A DNA stretch of 64,000 bases from an uncultured Erythrobacter sp. (GCA_947502305.1 CANMZA010000002.1:649041-713040); one strand, 5' to 3'; shown: positions 16,631-25,340, counted from the stretch's first letter. The notes: generated from the sequence alone by a model not told the origin. Made by a program: numbers and translations.

Positions 16631-16943
16631 GACATTTCTCCTGTTGCCACGCATGCTAGGCGATTGGCGGCGCGGCGCATCCTCTCATTTTGGCGGCTCA
16701 GTTGCGGAGGGCTTTGGCCCAGTTCTGACACACCTGACACACAGTCCAGGGGCCAAAATCCATTCGATCAATGCGGCGGTATTTGATCGAAAAAACCGAT
16801 CAAGCCGCGCAGTTGTAAGGATCACCATGTTCATCGCCGCAACCCTGCCAAATCGCGCGCATGTAGGAAAATCATATTGCCTTTCCTCGCAGCACCAAAA
16901 TTGCGAGTTGCCGCCGCCGCTTAAGCCGCGATGATCCAAACCC
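16631..16943. other. 313-bp divergent intergenic region (SDR / KstD-like flavoprotein)
   Basis: No coding sequence is supported here. It holds the start signals of both flanking genes, a CTGACACAC direct repeat around 16725-16741, and three copies of CGATCAA or its complement: 16765-16771 and the inverted pair 16783-16803. It most likely serves as a bidirectional regulatory region. Confidence 0.5.
16783..16803. promoter_or_regulatory. TTGATCG-N7-CGATCAA inverted repeat
   Basis: Perfect 7-bp arms (16783-16789, 16797-16803) separated by an A-rich 7-bp spacer, within a divergent promoter region. A further CGATCAA half-site lies at 16765-16771. The 14-bp centre spacing fits a dimeric helix-turn-helix regulator. 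Confidence 0.45.
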
Positions 16944-18578
16944 ATGACCAACACCCAAAATAACGAAACCGATATCATCATCCTTGGCTGCGGCCCGGCG
17001 GGTATGACCGCCGCATTGGCGGCCCACGAAGCAGGCGCGAGCGTCACGATAATCGAACGTTTTGACCGGGTCGGCGGGACCGGCGCGATTTCGGGCGGGG
17101 TGATCTGGGTTGCCGACAATCCGCGCCAACGCGCCGCCGGAATGAGCGATAGCCGCGAAGAGGCGCTCGCGTATTTTAAGGCGCTGGATCACGGCGATTT
17201 GGTGGATGAGACGCTGGAGGCGTTTGTCGATAATGGTCCCGATGCGCTGGCGTTTTTGGAAGGGGCAGGCGCGATGAAAGTCGCCTTGCTCGACGGGTAT
17301 CCCGATTATTACCTCGACCGGCCCGGCGCAAAACCCGAAGGGGGCCGCGCGCTGGATCATGACCTGTTTGCGCTGGGTGAACTTGGCGAATGGGCCGATA
17401 AGATTACCGCGATCGAAGAACCCAAGCCGATGATGCTGCGCGAAACGCCGCTGGGCGGGGGCACCGGCATTGTCCCGCCAGAGGAATTGGGGCGGCGCAT
17501 GGCAAATCAAGAACGCGGCTTTGGTCAGGCGATGATTGGGCGGCTGCTGAAAGCGTGTCTGGACCGGGGCATTGAACCGGTTTTGGAGGTCGAGACCAAG
17601 CGTCTAATCCGAGAAAACGGACGCATCACCGGGATCGAAGGAACACGCGGGGGCGAACCGTTCCGCATGACCGCCCGCAACGGCGTGATCATCACAACCG
17701 GCGGGTTTGAATGGGACGAAGACAAACGCCAGACCTTCCTGCGCGGGCCGATGGATGCCCCCGCCAGCCCGCCAACCGCACGCGGCGATGGATTGACGCT
17801 GGCGATGGAAAACGGTGCGAAACTGGGCAATATGACGCAAGGGTGGTGGGCACCGACTTTGGTGACGCCGGACGCGCCGTGGCCGGGCGGAGAGCAGCGC
17901 GCTCAGCCGGTTCTGATCGAACGCACCGTGCCCCATTCGATTATGGTCAATGGCAAAGCGGAACGGTTCTGCAACGAAGCAGCGAATTACTCTGCACTTG
18001 CCGGGGCGTTCCATCAATTTGACCCGCAGACCTATGATTACCCGAACCTGCCCGCATGGCTGGTGTTCGATGCGGATTATGTCGAACGCTATCCGATCGG
18101 GCCTCGCCTGCCGGGTCAACCTGTGCCCGATTGGGTGGTGAAGGCAGAGACGCTGGAGGAATTGGCGGAGAAAATCGGCGTTCCAGCGGACGCTTTGTCG
18201 GCCACGGTTGAGCGGTTCAATGGCTTTGCAAAAACAGGCGAAGACTTGGATTTTGAGCGCGGGACCAGCGCCTATGATCACTTCTACGGCGACCGCAGCC
18301 GCGAAGGGACACATGTGACCCTCGGCCCGGTGGCAAAGGCTCCGTTCTATGCGGTGGAAATTCGCATGGGATTGCTGGGCACCAATGGCGGCGCGCGTAC
18401 AGACGGCGCGGCGCGGATTTTGGGCCATGATGGTGAACCGATTGCCGGCCTATATGGCGCTGGCAATGCCATCGCCTGTCCTACTGGCGGCATTTACGCA
18501 GGTGCAGGCGGGACTTTGGGTCCGGCGCTAACTTTCGGCTATCTCGCCGGGAGGACCGCCGCGCGCGCCAATGGGTAG
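16944..18578 (+). CDS. FAD-dependent 3-ketosteroid-delta1-dehydrogenase-type flavoprotein
   Basis: A 544-residue flavoprotein of the KstD / fumarate-reductase-like family. The N-terminal FAD site is IIILGCGPAGMTAALAA followed by VGGTGAISGGVIW. The C-terminal block GGIYAGAGGTLGPALTFGYL carries the Tyr-x-x-x-Gly pair (Tyr518, Gly522) seen in 3-ketosteroid-delta1-dehydrogenases. These enzymes introduce a ring double bond beside a ketone. Related 3-oxo-4-ene or cyclohexenone dehydrogenases cannot be excluded. It is a single gene on the plus strand, divergent from an SDR and convergent with a P450 (10-bp gap). Confidence 0.85.
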   Translation: MTNTQNNETDIIILGCGPAGMTAALAAHEAGASVTIIERFDRVGGTGAISGGVIWVADNPRQRAAGMSDSREEALAYFKALDHGDLVDETLEAFVDNGPDALAFLEGAGAMKVALLDGYPDYYLDRPGAKPEGGRALDHDLFALGELGEWADKITAIEEPKPMMLRETPLGGGTGIVPPEELGRRMANQERGFGQAMIGRLLKACLDRGIEPVLEVETKRLIRENGRITGIEGTRGGEPFRMTARNGVIITTGGFEWDEDKRQTFLRGPMDAPASPPTARGDGLTLAMENGAKLGNMTQGWWAPTLVTPDAPWPGGEQRAQPVLIERTVPHSIMVNGKAERFCNEAANYSALAGAFHQFDPQTYDYPNLPAWLVFDADYVERYPIGPRLPGQPVPDWVVKAETLEELAEKIGVPADALSATVERFNGFAKTGEDLDFERGTSAYDHFYGDRSREGTHVTLGPVAKAPFYAVEIRMGLLGTNGGARTDGAARILGHDGEPIAGLYGAGNAIACPTGGIYAGAGGTLGPALTFGYLAGRTAARANG

Positions 18579-18587
18579 CGCGAACGG

Positions 18588-19853
18588 CTAGGCTTTTTTG
18601 AGCTCAAATTCGATATGCAGTTCCTTGAGGCTGCGCAGCAGGAAATGCGGGTGGTAGGTGAAATCATTCTTGCCGGGTGCAAAGTGCATGTCCTCAAACC
18701 GGTCGACTACCGCGGTAAATCCCCAGATGAGTTCGCGCCGGGCCAGCGGCGCGCCCAAACAATGATGCGTGCCTGATCCAAATCCCATGTGGGAGCCTGC
18801 CTTTGGCCGGTCCAGATCCAGTTTTTCCGGACATTCAAACGCGCGTTCGTCGCGGTTGGCGGCGGCAAAACGGATGTTGATCATTGATCCAGCGGGGATC
18901 GTGACACCGGCAAGCTGAGTGTCATCGCGCACAAACCGCATCAGAGATTGCACCGGGCTTTCCAGCCGCACGACTTCTTCGACAAACGTCTTCATATATT
19001 TGTCCGGGTCGGATTTCAGTTGCTGCCAAACATCCTTGTTTTCGATCAGCAATTTCATGCCCGCCGCCAGCGCATTGGTCGTTGTCTCGCTGCCGCCGAC
19101 AAACGTATCCGCCATCATTTCGGCGTGCAGTTCATTGTCGGTGAGCGTGCGGCCCCAATCCTCGATCACGGTGTTGACCAGCACGCTGATCAGGCTGTCA
19201 TTGGGATTGGCGCGCAGACGGTCAAAAATGGGTTGGAAATATTGCTGCGCCTCGATCTCTCGGTCGACCATTTCCATATGTTGGTCTTCGGGTAGCATCA
19301 GCGAAATCCGCTGGAAAAACGCATCGGTCCAGCGCTTGATCCGCCACATATCGCCGCGCGCCGCGCCCATTTGTTCGCCGATGATAAACAGCGGTAACGG
19401 CACGCAAAATTGCCTCACCCATTCGCATTTTCCGTCGGCTGCAAAGCCATCAATCAGCTCATAAGCTAGCCCCTCAACCTTGTGGTCGATTTCCTTGATG
19501 CGCGACGGTTTGAACGCTTGATTGAACATGGCGCGCATTTGTTTGTGGTTCGGATCATCGCGCCCATTCAGCGTCGGCGCGGGCACCCAGCCTTTTTCGG
19601 CAAAGCGCGCCGCGACCATTTCGCCGCGTTCCACATTGCCGGCGCTGGCGCGGAAGGGTGTGTCGGCGGAGGAGCTGGGAAAACGCACCGGGTCCATCAA
19701 CACTTCGCGGACATCGTCATAGCGGCTGACGACGAACATATCGGTGCCCGCAATGTGGTAAACCGGCGCCTCATCACGCAGCTGAGCGTAAGCGTCATAG
19801 GGGCATTGCTGCACCTCTGGATCGAACAAGTTTACTCTTGGCGTGTTGCTCAT
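18588..19853 (-). CDS. cytochrome P450
   Basis: A 421-residue soluble P450. Motifs are FVGGSETTTN in the I helix, EEVVRLESP for ExxR, and FGSGTHHCLGA with Cys365 as heme ligand; NIRFAAANRDE is the conserved stretch before the heme loop. In the I helix a Gly-Gly pair stands where many P450s have Ala/Gly-Gly, so oxygen activation should be normal. GAGGG precedes the ATG. It shares an 86-bp divergent promoter region with the SnoaL-like gene. It is clearly different in sequence from the operon P450 at 5692-6960. Confidence 0.93.
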   Translation of the reverse strand: MSNTPRVNLFDPEVQQCPYDAYAQLRDEAPVYHIAGTDMFVVSRYDDVREVLMDPVRFPSSSADTPFRASAGNVERGEMVAARFAEKGWVPAPTLNGRDDPNHKQMRAMFNQAFKPSRIKEIDHKVEGLAYELIDGFAADGKCEWVRQFCVPLPLFIIGEQMGAARGDMWRIKRWTDAFFQRISLMLPEDQHMEMVDREIEAQQYFQPIFDRLRANPNDSLISVLVNTVIEDWGRTLTDNELHAEMMADTFVGGSETTTNALAAGMKLLIENKDVWQQLKSDPDKYMKTFVEEVVRLESPVQSLMRFVRDDTQLAGVTIPAGSMINIRFAAANRDERAFECPEKLDLDRPKAGSHMGFGSGTHHCLGAPLARRELIWGFTAVVDRFEDMHFAPGKNDFTYHPHFLLRSLKELHIEFELKKA

Positions 19854-19939
19854 AATACCCTCACGAAACTGCTTATGGCCTTTGCGGGCAGATTGCGCCG
19901 ATATTGCCGCCCAACAACTGGCGTAATGAGGAGGGGTGG

Positions 19940-20476
19940 ATGGACCCGCAAGTGCAGGAATTGATCGACAAACAGGCCATTGGCGATGTGATCCAACGCT
20001 ATTGCCGCACCCTAGATTGGTTAGATGCCGACGGGCAGGCGAGCTGTTATTGGCCCGATGCGGCCATCGAATATGGGTTCTTCACCGGGACGGCGGAGGA
20101 TTTTCTACCGGTTGTTATGGCAACCGAAAGCGGCCTTGCGCGGCGCTGGCATATGCTCTCGCCGCCGCTGATCCGGTTCCATTCGAGCACCTCAGCCAGC
20201 AGTGAATGTTACGGCATTTTCGGCGGCGGACGCATGCAAGATGGCGACGGGGAAGGCGGCGCTATCGCAGGCGATTTGATCGGCGGGCGCTATCTCGATG
20301 AATGGGAAAAGCGCCCGGCCAATGACGGCGAGGAATGGCGGATCTCCGCGCGCACCTATATTGTTGATTGGAAGAGCCCGCTGAAGGATCAGCCCGGATT
20401 TGAACCCGATCCGGACTTCCCGTTGCCGACTTTCAAAATCGATGGCCCCGGCCACCCGCGATACCGCGAACTCTAA
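19940..20476 (+). CDS. SnoaL/NTF2-like protein
   Basis: A 178-residue NTF2-fold protein. It begins with the helix IDKQAIGDVIQRYCRTLDWLD and includes DAAIEYG, the His in RWHMLSPPLIRF, and the strand YLDEWEK, all typical of SnoaL_4-type proteins found in aromatic and steroid clusters. Related fold members act as dehydratases (for example on bile acids) or isomerases, but no catalytic set can be fixed by eye. The start ATG 19940 follows GAGGAGGGG; an earlier ATG has no ribosome-binding site. Confidence 0.8.
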   Translation: MDPQVQELIDKQAIGDVIQRYCRTLDWLDADGQASCYWPDAAIEYGFFTGTAEDFLPVVMATESGLARRWHMLSPPLIRFHSSTSASSECYGIFGGGRMQDGDGEGGAIAGDLIGGRYLDEWEKRPANDGEEWRISARTYIVDWKSPLKDQPGFEPDPDFPLPTFKIDGPGHPRYREL

Positions 20477-20479
20477 CGC

Positions 20480-21229
20480 CTATTTCTTCATAAATGCGCC
20501 GATGCGCTCTTCCATATCAGGCCCGCGCCCTTCGCTGTCCATCCATTCGCGGATCAGGGCATCGTCGGCGGGTTTGGCGTCGGCCACATCGAGCAAGCGT
20601 TTGATCGCGGCGTGGCTGAAATGGCTTTGCGCGGCGATTTGGCTGGCGAGCCGCGCGATCTCGCTGTCAAAATCCGCATCGGGCACGCTGTATTCTGCCA
20701 GACCGATCCGCACCGCTTCATCCGCCCCGAACATTTGTGCGGTAAACATCAGCCGCTTTGCCGCCGCCAATCCAACGCGCCGGGGCAGGCGCACGCTCAT
20801 CCCCCAAACAGGGGTCAGCGCGAATTTGGCGTGGGTATCGCCAAACCGTGCATTCTCGCTCGCAATGATGAAATCCGCGGCCAAGGCGACCTCCAGCGCG
20901 CCGGTGTAACAATGGCCATGCACCGCCGCCACAACCGGGATCGGCAGTTTTTCCAGCAGCCGCAGCGTCTCCGAATGCCACCCTTTGCTTGGCGGCGTTT
21001 CCCCTTCTGAAATCCCGCCCAGATCATGCCCGGCGGAGAAACATTTGCCCGCCCCGCGCAAGACGACGCAGCCAATCCCGGCGTGCCCCGCGATCTGTCC
21101 CGCGATCTGCTCCACATGGGCGCGCAATTCGGCGAACATTTCCACGGTCAAAGAATTGAGCTTATCCGGGCGGTTCAATGTCAGCTGCGTCCAGCCGTCA
21201 AAATCTTCGCGCAAAACGGTCTGGGTCAC
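20480..21229 (-). CDS. enoyl-CoA hydratase/isomerase family protein
   Basis: A 249-residue crotonase-fold protein. The oxyanion-hole segment is SAGHDLGG and the second is HGHCYTGALEVALAADF, which keeps a Glu where hydratases have their first catalytic Glu. The second Glu position (FGQPE in classical hydratases) reads FGDTHAKFALTP, as in a common bacterial subgroup. It probably hydrates or isomerises an enoyl-CoA. The start is a GTG at 21229. It lies two bases after the stop of the SnoaL-like gene, so the two form a pair. Confidence 0.88.
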   Translation of the reverse strand: MTQTVLREDFDGWTQLTLNRPDKLNSLTVEMFAELRAHVEQIAGQIAGHAGIGCVVLRGAGKCFSAGHDLGGISEGETPPSKGWHSETLRLLEKLPIPVVAAVHGHCYTGALEVALAADFIIASENARFGDTHAKFALTPVWGMSVRLPRRVGLAAAKRLMFTAQMFGADEAVRIGLAEYSVPDADFDSEIARLASQIAAQSHFSHAAIKRLLDVADAKPADDALIREWMDSEGRGPDMEERIGAFMKK

Positions 21230-21230
21230 G

Positions 21231-21584
21231 TCATTCGGTTCCTTCTGGGTCCATATAATCGCGGTAATAGGTCAATTGCCTGCCTGCCACTTTGTAAATG
21301 CCAACCCCGCTGCGCGCGCCTTCTGGCGTGTTCATCGTCCAGCGCGCCCACACGGCGTGATCATCGCCGCAAATTTCATCGACGGTGAAATCGATTTTCC
21401 GCTCCCCCATCTCTTTCACCATTGTGGTCATAAAACCAAGGATCGCCTCGCGCCCTTCATACCGGCCCCAGATCGGGTCTTCGAGCAGGGCATCCTCGGC
21501 AAAAAGGGGCGCGAGTTTGGTGTAATCGCCCGCGTCCTGAATATTCCAAAACTGTTCGATCACGCGCTGTGCTTCGCCTGCCAT
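21231..21584 (-). CDS. SnoaL/NTF2-like protein (ketosteroid-isomerase-like)
   Basis: A 117-residue NTF2-fold protein: AQRVIEQFWNIQDAGDYTKL, LFAEDALLEDPIWGRYEGRE, then a strand ending TYYRDYMDPEG. The Asp in RDYMD is placed like a catalytic acid of this fold. AAAGGAGG sits five bases before ATG 21584, which decides the start against one nine codons upstream. It is transcribed with the enoyl-CoA hydratase. Reaction unknown; dehydration or isomerisation is inferred. Confidence 0.8.
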   Translation of the reverse strand: MAGEAQRVIEQFWNIQDAGDYTKLAPLFAEDALLEDPIWGRYEGREAILGFMTTMVKEMGERKIDFTVDEICGDDHAVWARWTMNTPEGARSGVGIYKVAGRQLTYYRDYMDPEGTE

Positions 21585-21702
21585 TTGGGCCTCCTTTGAT
21601 GGCTGGATCATAAAGGCGCGTGCGGACCTGTCGCCTTACGAAAATGAGGAGGCGCGCGGATGTGCCACTTGGGTCTATTATGCGCGCAAGAGGAGAGTGT
21701 TC

Positions 21703-22233
21703 ATGTCCACCACACCCCGCGTTTCATCGGCGATTGCTGGGGAGCCTGCGCATTTCGGCTCCGTCCTCGCGCATCAACCGGCCATCGCCTCGGCCTTCAC
21801 CGATCTTTATGCGGCATTCTGGAGCAGCGATGTCTTAGCCGCGCGGCTGAAAGAGGTTGCGCGGATGCGCAATGCGCGCGTTACCGAATGCGGATTTTGC
21901 CGCAATGTGCGGTTTGACAAGGCGCTGGGCGAAGGGCTGGGCGAGGAAATCGTCGATGATATTGATTGGGGTTATGAGACATCCGATAAATTGTCCGATG
22001 CCGAAAAAGCCGTGCTGAAATTCACCGATGCTTTGATCCATGATCCTGAATTGTTGACCGGCGATGCGCAGGCCGCGTTGAAGCGGCATTTGTCGCCAGA
22101 ACAGATCGCTGAGCTGGGGCTGGGCCTGACGCTGTTTTTGGCGCTGGCCAAAGCGTTGATCACGATGGGGCTGGAGCCGGAAGTGATGGGACGCACCGTC
22201 TTGCCGACGCCAGCTCCGGCAGAAATGGCATGA
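21703..22233 (+). CDS. carboxymuconolactone decarboxylase / AhpD-like protein
   Basis: A 176-residue all-helical protein of the CMD/AhpD family. Cys63 and Cys66 (CGFC) form the redox-active pair, with RNARVTECGFCRNVR as the family core. Such proteins act as alkylhydroperoxidases or, in a few cases, as decarboxylases. AAGAGGAGAG precedes the ATG. The stop overlaps the start of a small helical protein (ATGA), suggesting a two-subunit system. It could protect against peroxides made by the neighbouring oxygenases. Confidence 0.85.
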   Translation: MSTTPRVSSAIAGEPAHFGSVLAHQPAIASAFTDLYAAFWSSDVLAARLKEVARMRNARVTECGFCRNVRFDKALGEGLGEEIVDDIDWGYETSDKLSDAEKAVLKFTDALIHDPELLTGDAQAALKRHLSPEQIAELGLGLTLFLALAKALITMGLEPEVMGRTVLPTPAPAEMA

Positions 22234-22598
22234 GCGAGACAAAGAGCGGCCCGGTCACAGCGGCGCTTGCCGGATCGCCCGCATTGGGCGCGAAATTTGA
22301 GGCTTTCCGCAGTGCCGCTCACGATGCGCTGGGCGAGGAAATGGTGGCTCATATTCGCCGCGCGATCAGTGAGGTCCACGGCGTCGACGCACCAGTGCCA
22401 ATGGGCGAAGCGCCAGAAATCATGCTAGCATATGCCCGCCGCATGCCGTTTGAACACACCGCGATCACCGATGAAGAGGCCGCTGCCGTTCTTGCCGAAT
22501 TGGGCGAGGAAAAATTCGTCGCCTTTTCCGTGGTCGCCGCTTTGTTTGATGCGGAATGCCGGGCGGAGAAAGTCGATCTGGCAGGCTTGTCTAGTTAG
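22230..22598 (+). CDS. small helical protein coupled to the AhpD-like gene
   Basis: A 122-residue protein of unrecognised family, predicted mostly helical. It contains no membrane segment and no CxxC pair; its one Cys is near the C terminus (DAECRAE). It overlaps the AhpD-like gene by 4 bp and may be its partner or a degenerate CMD-type domain without redox cysteines. Its last five codons plus stop (GLSS-stop) form the first unit of a 15-bp tandem repeat, so the stop codon is repeated in frame five times. Confidence 0.65.
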   Translation: MSETKSGPVTAALAGSPALGAKFEAFRSAAHDALGEEMVAHIRRAISEVHGVDAPVPMGEAPEIMLAYARRMPFEHTAITDEEAAAVLAELGEEKFVAFSVVAALFDAECRAEKVDLAGLSS

Positions 22599-22658
22599 GG
22601 CCTGTCTAGCTAGGCCCTGTCCAGTTAGGCCCTGTCCAGTTAGGCCCTGTCTCGTTAG
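22584..22658. repeat. five tandem 15-bp repeats at convergent stop codons
   Basis: Five units at 22584, 22599, 22614, 22629 and 22644, consensus GCCCTGTCCAGTTAG with one to four differences. Each ends in TAG in the frame of the plus-strand gene, and the first TAG is its real stop. The TAA stop of the minus-strand gene (22655-22657) lies inside the fifth unit. The array therefore exactly fills the gap between two convergent genes. Confidence 0.9.
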
Positions 22659-23128
22659 AGCGCCCTTTCAGGATGCCGCTCTGCCAACGTAAAGCCCGCT
22701 TGAATTGCGGTGGGCGTTTGCTGGTAACAGGCGGTGTCGTAAAAATCGTGCAAACGCGCGATCTTGCCATCGCGAATTTCGACCACGCCGCAAATATGCG
22801 GGGTCATCAAATCGCGGCCATCTGCAGCCCAGTGATGGTCGATGCGCTCTGTCAAAACGACGTTTCCGTTGGACGCAATATGAACCAGATCAGCGGTGAA
22901 ATGCGTCATCTCCGCCAGGATCGGGATTTCATTCGCAAACCCGCCAGAGGTCAGCAAAGCGATCACCTCATCTTGGCCGCAAAGGTCCGGCAGGCCGCTG
23001 TTTGACCAGATGAAATCGGGCGTGGTCAGGTCCGGCACAGCCTCCACGATTTTGCCGTCATCCATCGCTTTAAAAATGGCGAGCGCCAGCCGCTCATTCT
23101 CATTTGATGCATCATTCAGGTCGATCAT
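22655..23128 (-). CDS. limonene-epoxide-hydrolase-like NTF2-fold protein
   Basis: A 157-residue protein. Arg95 and Asp97 (LTERIDHHW) and Asp128 (RLHDFYD) match the Arg-Asp-Asp set of limonene-epoxide hydrolases, as in the operon copy at 7084-7464. It carries about 25 extra residues at the C terminus and several more in the N-terminal half. The ATG lies one base after the VOC-protein stop, with GGAGGG as ribosome-binding site. It forms a unit with the VOC protein and acyl-CoA ligase. Epoxide hydrolysis or dehydration is plausible, not proven. Confidence 0.8.
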   Translation of the reverse strand: MIDLNDASNENERLALAIFKAMDDGKIVEAVPDLTTPDFIWSNSGLPDLCGQDEVIALLTSGGFANEIPILAEMTHFTADLVHIASNGNVVLTERIDHHWAADGRDLMTPHICGVVEIRDGKIARLHDFYDTACYQQTPTAIQAGFTLAERHPERAL

Positions 23129-23129
23129 T

Positions 23130-23666
23130 TCACCCTCCTAATTCGCGCAACACATTCTCGCCGTCCCAATCCTGCGCCGCGCCGCGCACCATGGCGTAAA
23201 ACCCGGTCAGTGCCTCACTCGGTTCGTACAATTCGATCATATGGCCAAGGCTGGCCGATGCATCGGCAAAGGCGAAACGCATCCCGTCCGGCCTCTCCGA
23301 CAATTGCGCGAGCGGGCAATCTTGCGCCTCAAATTCGGCGATGGCTGCGTCCAAAGATTCCACAAACACCGCCACATGATGCAGGCCAAATCGGCCCGAT
23401 CCGGCGGGATAAAGATCGTGCATCGCGCTGGGTTCATCGCCGTGTTGCTGAACAAATTCCACCATCACATCGCCCCATTGGCCGTAAGCGGAGGAATGGT
23501 CGAAACGGCGCAGAACCCCGCGATGCGTGCTGCGCGCGAGGGCGACGTGGCGAAGGATGAAAAAAGGTCCGGAGCCAAACCGCGCCGAATGCGCAGCAGC
23601 AGCGGCGGCCATGTCAGGCACAAAATAGGCCAATTGCCGCACCATTAAATTGCGCGTGTCTGGCAT
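23130..23666 (-). CDS. VOC family (glyoxalase-like) protein
   Basis: A 178-residue protein of the vicinal-oxygen-chelate fold. It opens RQLAYFVPDMAAAAAAHSARFG, has VEFVQQHGD in the middle, then FGLHHVAVFVESLDAAIAEF and GHMIELYEP, giving two beta-alpha-beta-beta-beta modules. His and Glu residues of the metal site (LHHVA, HMIELYE) are visible. Members include epimerases, extradiol dioxygenases and glyoxalases; a methylmalonyl-CoA-epimerase-like or lactone/keto tautomerase role is possible. The start ATG 23666 overlaps the ligase stop. Confidence 0.82.
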   Translation of the reverse strand: MPDTRNLMVRQLAYFVPDMAAAAAAHSARFGSGPFFILRHVALARSTHRGVLRRFDHSSAYGQWGDVMVEFVQQHGDEPSAMHDLYPAGSGRFGLHHVAVFVESLDAAIAEFEAQDCPLAQLSERPDGMRFAFADASASLGHMIELYEPSEALTGFYAMVRGAAQDWDGENVLRELGG

Positions 23667-25252
23667 CAATTTACCGCCCGATCTTTGCCCTCCCAATAGG
23701 GTGCGCGCAATTCGCGGCGCAGGATTTTGCCAGACGGATTGCGCGGCAAAGCGTCAATAAAATCGACCGATTTGGGGCATTTATAGCCCGCAATATGCCC
23801 CCGAGAATGGGCGATAATATCAGCCTCGCTCAGCGTCTGACCCGGTTTCACCACCACGCAGGCTTTCACCGCTTCGCCCCATTTTTCATCCGGCACGCCG
23901 ATCACCGCGACATCGGCAACATGCGGATGGGCATAGACCGCATTTTCAACCTCAGCCGGGTAAATATTCTCCCCTCCAGAGATGATCATGTCTTTCACCC
24001 GGTCATGGATATAGAGATAGCCATCCTCGTCCAGATACCCCGCATCGCCCGTGCGCAGCCAGCCATCGGCATCGACAGTTTCGGCCGTGGCATCGGCATT
24101 GTTCCAATACCGGCTCATATTCTTGGCAGAGCGAGTGGCAATTTCGCCAACAGTGTTTGCGGGCAGCTCTACGCCCTGTTCGTCGATGATTTTCAATTCG
24201 ACCCCGGCCATCGGGGTGCCGACGCTGCGCATGCGCGGCGATCCCTCGGGCACATGGTCTTCTGGATCAAGCGCGACGATTGTGCCGCTGGTTTCCGTCA
24301 TGCCGTACATCTGAACAAAGCCGCAGCCTAAGACCTCCATCGCCTCTCGCATCAATTCCAGCGGGATGGGGGAGGCGCCGTAAGTGACATATTTGAGGCG
24401 GCTGAAATCCACCTCACGCACGCGCGGATGATTGAGCAGGATCTGGATTGCGGCAGGCACGAGGAAAATCTTCGAGATGTTGAAATTTTCGATCAGATCG
24501 AGCGCTTTGGTCGGATCATATTCGGGCAGCACGATGGAGTTCGTGCCCGCCACCATTGTGCCGATCCCGGTGCCGGTGCCGCTAATGTGGAAACACGGCA
24601 TCGCGAGTAAGGTGACATCGCCTTCAACCGGCTCTTGCCATTTGCGGGTTTCGTCCTCTGATCCGGCGCGGCTTGAGAGGATCGACCCTTGGGTCATCAC
24701 CGCGCCTTTTGGCCGTCCGGTGGTGCCTGATGTGTAAAGTTGCAGCGCGTCATCCGCGAGGCCGATAGGGACAGTCACGGGATCGGCGGGGGCGGCATCG
24801 CGCCAGTCTCGGTAATCGGTGCCGGAATGATCGGGCGCATCAATGCCGATAATATGCTCGACCTTGGGCGTGTCCGCTTTCACCGCGGCAAGCATGTCTG
24901 CGAACCCTTCTCCGGCGAACACGACCCGCGCCTCGCAATTGCTGAGGATATAGGCGACCTCTGGCGCGGCGAGCCGCCAGTTTACCGGGGTCATAACCGC
25001 GCCGATTTTCGCCGCGCCAAGCAGCGCCTCGAAATAGAGCGGGTGGTTCTTGCCGAGGAAGGAAACCCGCTCCCCCTTGGTCACGCCCAATGCGGTGAGG
25101 GCATGGGCGACGCGGTTGCTGCCTTCGTCGAGCTGCGCAAAGCTGATCACTTCATCGCCAAAGGTGAAGGCGGCGGTGTCTGGATTGGCCTGCGCATGAT
25201 CGCGCACGATTTCGCAGAAAGAGCTGGGTTCTTGCATGTGAGATTGTGTCAT
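23666..25252 (-). CDS. AMP-dependent acyl-CoA synthetase/ligase
   Basis: A 528-residue ANL-superfamily ligase. YTSGTTGRPKGAVMTQGS (about 173-190) is the ATP phosphate loop, YGMTETSG the A5 motif, GWLRTGDAGYLDEDGYLYI the hinge region, and PRNPSGKILRREL carries the catalytic Lys. It should activate a carboxylic acid as its CoA thioester, which would start side-chain or ring beta-oxidation. The start ATG 25252 is the first that begins a normal N terminus; the longer frame overlaps the divergent thioesterase promoter. It leads a unit with the VOC and epoxide-hydrolase-like genes. Confidence 0.93.
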   Translation of the reverse strand: MTQSHMQEPSSFCEIVRDHAQANPDTAAFTFGDEVISFAQLDEGSNRVAHALTALGVTKGERVSFLGKNHPLYFEALLGAAKIGAVMTPVNWRLAAPEVAYILSNCEARVVFAGEGFADMLAAVKADTPKVEHIIGIDAPDHSGTDYRDWRDAAPADPVTVPIGLADDALQLYTSGTTGRPKGAVMTQGSILSSRAGSEDETRKWQEPVEGDVTLLAMPCFHISGTGTGIGTMVAGTNSIVLPEYDPTKALDLIENFNISKIFLVPAAIQILLNHPRVREVDFSRLKYVTYGASPIPLELMREAMEVLGCGFVQMYGMTETSGTIVALDPEDHVPEGSPRMRSVGTPMAGVELKIIDEQGVELPANTVGEIATRSAKNMSRYWNNADATAETVDADGWLRTGDAGYLDEDGYLYIHDRVKDMIISGGENIYPAEVENAVYAHPHVADVAVIGVPDEKWGEAVKACVVVKPGQTLSEADIIAHSRGHIAGYKCPKSVDFIDALPRNPSGKILRRELRAPYWEGKDRAVN

Positions 25253-25340
25253 GCCCGCCAGCTTAGGCGCATTGGCGGCGCAGCGATAATGGCATAATTC
25301 ATAGCGGGCGAGGCCGCATGCCTTGGTGTAAGGGTGCGTG

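Noticed and set aside
22584..22658. CRISPR array
   Set aside because: Units are contiguous 15-bp repeats without spacers, and there are no cas genes.
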